A stretch of DNA of 64,000 nucleotides from Physcia stellaris. Its lineage: Eukaryota > Ascomycota > Lecanoromycetes > Caliciales > Physciaceae. The stretch lies in contig JABSSW010000023.1 of assembly GCA_018902385.1 (NCBI GenBank), positions 372,001 to 436,000 on the forward strand, written 5' to 3'. Made by a program: the position numbers and the translations under genes. How positions within the stretch are numbered: the stretch's first letter is position 1; the number at the start of each line of letters is the position of its first letter. The notes below the pieces were generated by a model that was given only the letters and a program-made list of their open reading frames with translations, was not told where the DNA came from and did no database searches. Positions 55,702-64,000 of this stretch are shown in pieces.

Positions 55702-58700
55702 ATGGTTTCGAGGGCACCGGTCATGACACGTCCAGGGTCAGGAGGGCAGATACGCCAGACAAACGCACCGAAGATGGAGAGCAGCAAACCGTCAAAAGAA
55801 GGTCCAGATGAACAACAGGCTAGGAGCAGATCTCGACCGCCCAAGAAAGATGAGAGCACTCCCAAGGCTCAGGATGTCACCGAGCTCAAGGACTACCAAT
55901 TGGGCGATTGTTTGGGAAAAGGTGCTTTTGGCTCTGTTTTCAGGGCGCTGAACATGGGCACTGGGGAAACCGTGGCTGTCAAGCAGATCAAGCTGGCGGA
56001 CTTGCCCAAAAGCGAATTAAGAGTTATCACGCTCGAGATTGATCTTCTCAAAAACTTGGACCACCCCAACATCGTCAAGTATCGTGGCTTCGTCAAATCT
56101 GCGGAATCACTCAACATCATCTTGGAATATTGTGAGAATGGTTCTCTTCATTCCATTTCCAAGAACTTTGGAAAGTTCCCGGAGAATCTGGTCGGGCTGT
56201 ATATGTCTCAAGTCTTACATGGATTACTCTACCTCCACGAGCAAGGTGTCATACACAGAGATATTAAAGGGGCCAATATACTCACGACCAAGCAAGGGCT
56301 GGTCAAGCTGGCTGATTTTGGTGTCGCTACACGAACTACAACATTGCATGAATCAAGCGTGGTTGGAACACCGTACTGGATGGCTCCAGAAGTGATTGAA
56401 TTGTCAGGAGCCACAACTGCGTCCGATATCTGGAGCTTGGGCTGTACAGTGATTGAGCTTCTCGACGGAAAGCCGCCATATCATAAACTCCAGCCTATGC
56501 ATGCTCTGTTCCGAATCGTAAATGATGATCATCCACCACTGCCTGAAGGAGCATCCCCTATTGTTCGAGATTTCCTCATGCAATGTTTTCAAAAAGATCC
56601 CAATCTAAGAGTTTCCGCGCGCAAGCTCTTGAAGCATCCTTGGATCGTTAACGCTCGAAGGTCCGACTCCGTCGTTCCTAAGAAACCTACCGAATACGAT
56701 GAGGCGGTCAAGAGTGTACAGCAATGGAATGAGGCTTTGAAGTCTCCGAATGCAGGTTCTCTAAGGAGGGCTCCAAGGCCGTTATCATCAAGTCCTATAC
56801 CAGGGCACCGAGAACAGTCGAACTGTCTAAGCACGCCAGCGAAAGGGCCTTTGAATCTAGCAAAGCCCAGAGCCGTCGCTGATCAATTCAGATCCCCTGA
56901 TAACATAGCAGAAGATAACTGGGATGATGATTTCGCTTCGGCGATATCACCAAATGCATTACAGCTACCGCATCTAAGGCCGCACGATAACTTTGGCGGT
57001 ATGCTATCATCAGAAAAGCTCAAAGCCTATGCTTCCTTTGAGAGTGTCACGGAAGATGCCAATTGGGACGATAATTTTGAGGGCGACCTCACTGTTAAGA
57101 GCCCTCTACAATTGACGAAAACCGATCCGCTTCAAACCATCCGTCCTTTCTATCCCAAACGAGCCGACACCGAGCAGATCCAACACACCGCCCCTACAAA
57201 ATCTCCGGAGCCGCGGAGCCCACCGTTATCGGGACGCCGCGTTAAAGCATCGACCAACGCTGCTTTGAGGAAATCGGCAGCGAAACCATCAGCTGCTTTG
57301 CCACCCATCATGGCCTATGGTGAGGATCCCGCTGACGACTATTCGGATTCTTTTGTGATGGAAGACAAGCCAGCACGTCGGAAACAATTCGCTGGAAAGA
57401 TACCGAGTCATGCGTCGATTTACAACGAAGCTTCTTCGTGCCTAACAGAAAAGCAAAACGACGACTCTCTTTCGCCAAAGCTGTTTCATCCTTCGGACCT
57501 GAGCAAAGTGGCTCGGTCTATGCAGCCACCTCAGATCGGTGGTAGTTTGAAACGTCAACCCGTCGCATCAAAGGTTGCCTTGATGCGACGAACCCGGTCT
57601 TCTGTTGAAATCCAACGCTATGCTGAAGACGAAGGGGACGAGGATTTCTCTGATATCTTCGGCAAGACAAATCCAACTCCAAACAAGCCGGACAGTGATA
57701 AAGACTCTCAAGCAGGAACACTGTTGCTAAATTCCAAGCTATCAAATAGCTCGTGGCTCGGTGAAGATGAAGATGATGACGATCCTTTTGCACAACTAGA
57801 GGAAGGGTTTGACGAAATGGATCTGGAAGCAAATGTTGCACGAGACAAGTATGCTCGCGTGTGCACGCAAGTCGAAGGTCTTGTCGGCTCCCTTAAAATA
57901 TCCCAAGAAGACGATATGCTTGCTGTTATTTCGGAGCAACTGCTTGAAGTGCTTTCAGACCTCCCGGAGACAAGGAGTGTTATTGTTAGCGCGCACGGTA
58001 TGCTTCCAATCCTGGAAATACTGGAGACTTGCCGACATCGGGACATTATCTTTCATCTCCTCAAGATAGTAAACACCATAATTTTCAATGATGTCGAGAT
58101 ACAGGAGAACCTTTGCTTCGTAGGAGGTATCCCGATCATCACTAAGTTCGCCTCGAAGAAATACTCGAGCGAGATCAGATTGGAAGCGGCGGCTTTCGTC
58201 CGCCAAATGTTTCAAACTTCGACGTTGACCTTACAGATGTTTGTAAGTGCCGGAGGCTTGAAAGTCTTAGTTGAATTCCTCGAAGAGGACTATGAAGAGG
58301 AACGAGATCTGGTGTTGATTGGAGTCAATGGTGTCTGGAGTGTGTTTGAGCTGCAAGGACCAACACCAAAGAATGACTTCTGCCGCATTTTATCTCGGAA
58401 TTCTGTGCTAGAGCCGCTGTCACTGGTCTTGAGCCGGGTTCTTGACGAGGAAGGCGAGCTCGCCGAACTGTGCGAAGGTCGCATAGCAAATATATTCTTC
58501 CTCTTCTCGCAGGCCGAAAATCATGTAAAAGAGACAGTGGCTGATCGGACAGTGCTACACCGTGAGTAGCATTTATATTGGATGCAACGAAATGATGCTG
58601 ATCAACTGCAGGAGTGCTCAAGGATCTCAAACGAATGTCGCCCAACCATCAGATCACCATGCTGAAATTTATCAAAAACCTTTCAATGTTATCGACCACT

Positions 58701-59947
58701 CTCGACTCACTGCAGAATTCCAACGCCATCGACGTCTTGACAGACTTGCTACGCAACAGCCTAAAGGAGCCTCATTTCCGAGAGGTTTCAAATCAAGTCC
58801 TCAACACAATCTACAATCTTTGTCGCTTAAATAAATCCAGGCAGGAAGATGCCGCATTGAATGGCATCATACCAGTGCTCCTGCGCATTCTCAAGACGGA
58901 GAGACCACTCAAAGAATTTGCACTCCCAGTACTTTGTGATATGGCCCACTCCAGCAAGGTAGGCGTAAGACGGGAATTGTGGCGCAACAAGGGCCTGCAA
59001 TTTTATATCTCGCTTCTCGCGGATCCCTACTGGCAGGTTACCGCTTTGGACGCGATATTCGTCTGGTAGATCTTCCTCGACTCTTTGTCCCAATCAATTC
59101 GCTGACAAGCATCACTAGGCTCCAAGAAGAGACTGCCAGAGTGGAAGAGCATCTTCTGGATGGATCCTTCGCCCAAGCCATCATTCAATGCTTCACAACC
59201 TCTAAAGCTAATGCGTTCGAAAACTTACTGGAGCCTCTACAGAAGCTTCTACATCTGAGTCCACCTATCGCGCTTAGCCTCGCACACCCGGACCTCTTTT
59301 CGCGTATCTTACAGAAACTACAGTCGAGCAAGGCTGTAGTGCGCGTCAACCTTCTTAGGATTGTTAGGAGTATCTGTGATGCCAGCGACGATCCTGGTGG
59401 CTTACTAGATCGATATGATCTGTTAGACGCAATCCAACGGCTTGCTGAGTTTGATGGAGCAGTCTTGGTCCGGAACATGGCCGGTGAACTGCTCAAGTCG
59501 AATGAAGCCAGCGACCGATTAGGCATGAGCAGCAGCAAACGTAGGACTGGTCGGCGTCCAAGCTCATCTAACACGCCACCAAGCCTACTTTCTGCCCATT
59601 CAATGCCGCCCACGCCGACCAGCAGCCGCTCGATGCACTCAACCCACTACTTTCTCGACCGGGAACCTCGAGAACGAGGTGCGGCAAATGGACGATTATC
59701 GTACAGACCGGTCAGCAGAGAGGGCATGGGAGTGAACGGCGTTCCAGTCGGGCTCAACGGCGGCGGTTCAGCGGTAAAGAGTCGGCTACCCAGGACCACC
59801 TCGGGGCGAACGTCGCAGCAGTCGATGCTCACATCGCCCAAGAAAGAGGAGAACATAATGCCAAGCGTGGCATCGCATCAAAGTCCCGTCGCTGTACCAA
59901 ATTCACGGCGGCGGAGACATGTGAGTGGAGAGAATCGATGGACATGA
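55702..59947 (+). CDS. sepH: Septation protein kinase SepH (Cdc7/Cdc15 class)
   Basis: Ste20-like kinase at the head of the septation initiation network. Exons 55702-58561, 58612-59065 and 59119-59947 give 1380 aa, near the length of known SepH. ATG 55702 (MVSRAPVMTRPGSGGQ) is chosen; 55723 is an alternative. After a disordered leader the kinase domain has YQLGDCLGKGAFGSVFRALN (Gly loop), VAVKQIKL (Lys), LDHPNIVKYRGFV, VIHRDIKGANIL (catalytic loop), KLADFGVAT (DFG), VVGTPYWMAPEVIE and the end DPNLRVSARKLLKHPWI. A long acidic/Ser linker follows with repeated NWDDDF/NWDDNF motifs typical of SepH/Cdc7. The C-terminal half holds armadillo-like helical repeats (VIVSAHGMLPILEILETCRH, FREVSNQVLNTIYNLCRLNK, PVLCDMAHSSKVGVRRELWR), and a Ser/Arg-rich tail. 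It acts at spindle pole bodies and the division site, inferred from orthologues. Confidence 0.95.
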
Positions 59948-60449
59948 TTGCGTGGCGTTGGGGAGGTCACTCATGGACTTTGGAATGATTGTATGCAACA
60001 GCATAGCGTTTGGGGTTTGGGATGTAAATGAAATGGGCAGCATAGCATAGGTGTATGGAGGGCTTGCTTTTCACGCTTCCGAGGAGGCTTGAAGGCCTCA
60101 AGCAACCGACATCGCGCAACGTTGGGCAGTACATGAAGGCTTGTATGGAATATTCACATGACCAGGCTAACCAGCTGATACCTCTTATTCACGATCTAGT
60201 GCACGGAATAGTGATAGGGATAGATTACGGCTAAAGAGGAAGGATGTTCTGAATTCCTTGTTTGAGGGAGCTAAGAGGTATGAAATGACGATGCGGTCAT
60301 AGGACCCTGATTGATGCTAGCGTCTGCAGCCTCAAACCCAACATCACCTGCTTTTCTCTTCTCTTCCTCTCCACTTCCACAAAACAAACACCCTCGGTCA
60401 ACAGTCACAACAGCCAATCCTCGCTAAGTAATCGAATCATACAATCACA
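59948..60449. other. Intergenic region
   Basis: About 0.5 kb; SepH 3' end and promoter of the next plus-strand gene. The last 90 bp before the start are CT-rich, as in many strong fungal promoters. Confidence 0.5.
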
Positions 60450-61283
60450 ATGGCTACTCTCAGTTGTAAGTCCCTTCCCTATGCTCCCTATATCGCCCCG
60501 GTGCCTGGCCATCTCTCCAAGAGGTGACTGTCTTCGTCTACCGCGTTTGCCTATCCATTGCCATCGCGACTCCTCCATGTCGCCTGTAGCAGTCCTGATC
60601 TCGATGGTCATCACTCCATTCTCTGTTCCTTCTCTCCTTGTTACTTTCTTTGCCGTCATTTCCCTCACCCTCAACTATCTCCGATGAATAACCACTGACC
60701 AAAACCCTCCTAGATCTCCCACCCGTGAAGCCCTCGGCCATCGCCACCGGTGCCGTCTTCAGCCACGCAGCATCACTTGCGATCCTCGCTCCTCTCTTCG
60801 GCGACACCTATCACCGCGCTCAAGCCGCCAATTCCAAGGAGGAATTCCTCAAGAGCAAGGAGGCCGCTGGTGCCGCTGCTGCGTGGGGTTCGTCCATCGT
60901 TGGCAGCGTTATCCAAACCTATGGCGTTGGTGCTTTGATGGTTTCCACCGGCACTCTGAGCTACAAGGGTGCTGCTTATCTGGGAGGATTGGTTTTCTTG
61001 GCTAGCTCAGCACCTAGCGTAAGTACAATCTCTCCCACGCTTTCGATTTTCGCATGCCAGGTTTGGCGACGAAAAGTGGTGAAGCCCAACATATACTACT
61101 TGATCAGCCAAATCGAGAGAATTCAACGGTTAATGTTTTTGATTGTAGTTCATCTCCCAAGTCTTCACCGAGAAGCGCCCGCTCGACACCGTCGCCGTTG
61201 GTGCTCTCGCTCGTGTCTTCGAGACTGTCGGCCTGAGCCTGTGGCTCAACTACTGGGGCGTTCGTTCCAACCCCTTCGACTAA
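60450..61283 (+). CDS. Small multi-helix membrane protein (DUF1761-like), 151 aa
   Basis: Exons 60450-60465, 60714-61018 and 61149-61283 sum to 151 aa. The first exon encodes only MATLS plus one base; the 248-nt intron after it is the longest seen here and, with the CT-rich leader, suggests a well-expressed gene. The protein has four hydrophobic segments: PSAIATGAVFSHAASLAILA, GAAAAWGSSIVGSVIQTYGV followed by GALMVSTG, YKGAAYLGGLVFLASSAPS and VAVGALARVFETVGLSLWLN. Between the first two is the charged loop YHRAQAANSKEEFLKSKEAA. It ends YWGVRSNPFD. The pattern resembles fungal DUF1761-family proteins; the function is unknown. Codon use is strongly C/T-ending (GCC, GTC, CTC), unlike its neighbours, again consistent with high expression. 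Confidence 0.78.
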
Positions 61284-61935
61284 GCGCTTTCTCTAGATCG
61301 GCCCAGGTTGTCATTGCTAGAAATGGTGGGTGATGGCGGAGCAAGGTAGAAAGAAGGAGTGAATGGCAGATTATTGGTATGCCTTAGCTAGCAAAATTCG
61401 AAGAGCCATCGAAGGGGGCAGCAGCTTTCCGAGCATTTCAACTCAATTGTATCAGTAAAGAATGTGAACTTGCATTTGCTTTCAGATGCCTTTGTGAAGA
61501 CTTGTGGTGAATCAAGTATCAAACGTCCGCAGAAACACGATGCCCTCGTCTGGTCAACTTTTGGTCCTCGATTCCCGATCGACAAAGTACTCGTAGATTT
61601 TGAACCCGTGTTACACCTAAATCGAGTACTACTAGAACCAGTTGCAGAGATCTACTTGTCCCGAACGCAAAGCTATGCTACCACCAAGTCTTTAGGAACC
61701 AGAAGTCTTTAAGTCATTTCATACCCAAGGCCTGTAATTGCAGAATCATTCGTAAAATTTGCTAGTATAAGGAGTGAAGCTATGACTGCCGCAGAATGTC
61801 TGGGATCAGCATCTCCATAGAGGTCCCAGCGACTGCCCAGTCCAATGCCTGTGCCGTCGGTCTTATATTTCCATCTCAAAACATCCCCCCGGGACTGCTA
61901 CCCCTTCTTGTACCGTCTAACCATCATCTCATCTC
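61284..61935. other. Tail-to-tail intergenic region
   Basis: About 0.65 kb between converging genes; no supported feature. Confidence 0.5.
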
Positions 61936-63877
61936 TCAGCGCCTCGCCCTGCGTCTCCCACCTCCCGACCCAATAATCGGATCCTCCACAAAACTCAACC
62001 CATTCACAATCTTCGGATCCATCCCCACCCTAGCTGCCGGCAGCTCCCTGTTGCCAAAGTAGGGACTCTGCGCCAAGCCCAATGGCTGACGGTGTGAGGC
62101 CGTGGTGCTGCTACTACGAGGCGTCAGCATACCCGCGACACTGCTGCTGCGTGCATGGCTCAGGAGGCCGGGCCCGGCGCCACGGCTCGGGGCGCGGTTA
62201 CGGGGCGTTAGTGTCAGGCGTTCCCTGGTGGGAGAGACGCTGTTGGGAGCGTAGAGGGGCCGCTGGGGGGTTGGTTGGTGGAAGCGCAGGCTGTCTAGTT
62301 CGCCGTCGGTGCGGGGACGGAAGTCGAAGGGAGAGATGTGGCCCGTGGCTGTTGCGGGGGAGTCTGGGGCGTTGCGGTTTGGGGCGTGGTGGGCTCCGTG
62401 AGCGGTCGGTGGAGGGTGGAAGCGCGGCGGTGAGAGGCTGTCCATAGGGAACATCGTGACTTCGGGCTCGTAGTGTAGGGGTCGTCGCGGTGGGAGTTGG
62501 GGAGGCGGCATCGCATCGCGACTCCTCATCCTCTGGGATGGTTGCTCGTCGGCTGCTGTGTCGGTCCGCGTTCTCTTTGAGCTAGGGCGAGCTTCTTGGT
62601 TGTGCGAGTGTGGCATGTTCAGGGAACGCAAGCTTGAGGATGGCGTCTGCATGATATTAGGTCGTTGCCCGGCTAAAGGAGCTTCCATGTTCAGTGCTTG
62701 CAAGTTTGAAGAGGACGTGCGCATGGCATTTGATCGCTGCGCTGCCGATGAAGCTGCAGGATGTCTAGACCGGGTGAGGCTTTCCAAGTCGGCAGCACTG
62801 GCTCGAGCAAGCCTCAATGGAGCTTCGAGTCGTTGCGTGGAGGCAGCAGTACGATCCTGCTCGAGTCGCGCATTAATGGACTCGCCGCTGAAGCTAGCGC
62901 TGTCGTCAAAGACAGCAGCATTCTGATACGGAAGGCTCTCAGAAGCGCTGATATTTTGATAAGACAAAGTAGCGTCGATTGAGGAAACATCCTGGCCCAG
63001 GCCGCGCAACTGGTCTCTGGCTCCTACGAGCGAACTGTAGGACACAAGTCAGCGGGTTTCTCCCAAGGCATTATTCCCCAAAGTTACCGGTGCAAATCTG
63101 TCACCACATGTCCCAATAATTGCACCTTCCTGGTTCTCTCGGTCCATTGCTCACGATCCTCTTGATCGTGCCGAACTCGTTGCTCGGCCATTTCCTGCTC
63201 AGCTTGACGATTCTTGCGGTAAGCCTCAATAGCAAAGCGAAGGATGGCAACATATTGGAACTACACTATTAGTTCATGGAGACTCTAGGGAATGATGAGA
63301 GCCTACACGCAGACCCGCAGAACTTGGGTCGTCGTCGCTGATGCTCGCCGGAGGGAAGTCGAAGTACGCCCGAGGGATTTGTGTATGGAAGTCGGTAGGG
63401 TTGGTTCCACTGATGGCAAAAAGATACTGCGGTACGTCGTCTCCCTTTGTAGCCTTGCAGAAAGGGCAAGATGCCTTGGGGAGCTGCTCCAACGGATGGA
63501 AAGGTGCACCTGCTGGCGGATGGGATTAGCTCCGGCCAAAGACATTCCACTTCCGTATCTGGTGATTTACCTCCTCCCTCAAGATGTTTAGCACAAACCA
63601 CGTGAGCGCACGCTGTGAGATAGAGTTTCGTGATCCGTCCTTCTGCCTGGTTCGGCTGACGATGCAGGCCAAGGTGACGATCGGGTTCATGGTACACTTC
63701 GGACAGCGTATCGTGACATACACAGCAGCTGAAAACGATATCCTGAGCAGTAATTGGACCCGCGTTTTGCTCTGCATATTGGGGCATTGTGCTTAAAAAT
63801 GGAGCTGCAATGTCGGGAGTTGGGTTTTGGCCTGGATGTGGACCCTTACGGGCCAAGCGAGAGCTACAGCATCCCAT
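61936..63877 (-). CDS. RING-finger protein, HEI10/Zip3-like architecture
   Basis: Four exons, 63571-63877, 63307-63509, 63088-63260 and 61936-63034, give 593 aa. The RING is FSCCVCHDTLSEVY...LYLTACAHVVCAKHLEGG...ASCPFCKATKG, that is CxxC, CxHxxCxxH and CxxC with a long insert (HEPDRHLGLHRQPNQAEGRI). A coiled coil follows (RFAIEAYRKNRQAEQEMAEQ, RVRHDQEDREQWTERTRKVQ), then a Ser/Pro/Arg-rich tail with many SP sites (RPLYAPNSVSPTRERLTLTP). RING, coiled coil and Ser-rich tail in this order are typical of the meiotic crossover E3 ligases HEI10/CCNB1IP1 and Zip3; TACxHxxCxxH is especially close. The ATG at 63877 gives MGCCSSRLARKG, a possible N-myristoylation/palmitoylation signal; ATG 63787 (MPQYAEQ) is the alternative start and would lack it. 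Function is inferred from layout, not certain. Confidence 0.8.
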
Positions 63878-64000
63878 AGTGGCAACTTACTCGCAGAATA
63901 CGAATGCTGGAGAATGGAGATTTGTTCTACGATGATAAGGGGACAAATAGTTCTTGGACTACTTTTATACATGGTAAACCACGAAAATAGGAATGAAATT
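63878..64000. other. Window edge, upstream of RING gene
   Basis: 123 bp of presumed leader/promoter of the minus-strand RING gene. Nothing else is visible before the window ends. Confidence 0.4.

Noticed and set aside
17282-64000. Secondary-metabolite gene cluster
   Set aside because: An SDR, an alpha/beta hydrolase, an AMP-binding enzyme and a bHLH-like protein are present, but they are scattered among housekeeping genes and no polyketide synthase, peptide synthetase, terpene synthase or P450 is seen.
1-64000. tRNA or rRNA genes
   Set aside because: I looked for T-arm-like GTTCGA patterns with flanking stems and rRNA-like blocks and found none that I could support by eye; a covariance-model scan would settle this.

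Overview
The window is nuclear DNA of a filamentous ascomycete (Pezizomycotina). Genes are dense, on both strands, and cut by short introns (about 45-130 nt, nearly all GT-AG). A complex I subunit is encoded, which excludes Saccharomyces-like yeasts. Fungus-typical genes (MNN9-type mannosyltransferase, ECM33-type GPI protein, SepH septation kinase) are present. I cannot go below that rank. I saw no rRNA, tRNA, CRISPR array, transposase or viral gene. Exon borders below were read by eye from splice motifs, reading phase and conserved protein motifs; most sum exactly to an intact frame.

Layout. 0-9 kb: complex I subunit NDUFS7/PSST (+), a secreted Cys-rich protein with a minisatellite-coded Ser/Thr stalk (-), a small conserved protein (-), a gene-poor stretch of about 3.4 kb, and a DUF1279 mitochondrial protein (+). 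9-17 kb: F-box protein (+), eIF3f (-) divergent from UTP25 (+), and an unrecognised 674-aa protein (+). 17-25 kb: class II aldolase-like protein (+) with a GC-AG intron, MNN9-like mannosyltransferase (+), the G-patch/RRM splicing factor SPF45 (-) with an apparent 1-nt frameshift, and a peroxisomal acyl/oxalyl-CoA synthetase (+) ending in SKL. 25-34 kb: YCII-domain protein (-), unknown protein (-), mitochondrial DEAD-box helicase MSS116-type (-), small secreted protein (+), SDR oxidoreductase (-). 34-45 kb: bHLH-like protein (-), ECM33-like GPI protein (-), DNA-3-methyladenine glycosylase (+), complex III subunit QCR7 (-), mitochondrial NAD+/pyrimidine-type carrier (+), and two tiny proteins (-). 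45-64 kb: ABC1/ADCK1-type kinase (+), a possible decayed Ser/Pro-rich gene, alpha/beta hydrolase (-), YFH7-like P-loop kinase (+), unknown 499-aa protein (-), dihydrofolate synthetase (+), SepH kinase (+), small membrane protein (+), and a HEI10-like RING protein (-).

No operon-like logic applies. Many genes serve mitochondria or peroxisomes (NDUFS7, QCR7, MSS116, carrier, ABC1 kinase, DUF1279, Pcs60-type synthetase), but they are interspersed with unrelated housekeeping genes. Several pairs are divergent over 150-510 bp (eIF3f/UTP25, SPF45/Pcs60, QCR7/carrier, 108-aa protein/ABC1). I do not see an obvious undescribed multigene system. The most interesting items are the minisatellite secreted protein with two micro-exons, a hidden 66-aa two-exon gene, the SPF45 frameshift, the GC-AG intron and the possible decayed Ser/Pro gene at 47.3-47.9 kb.
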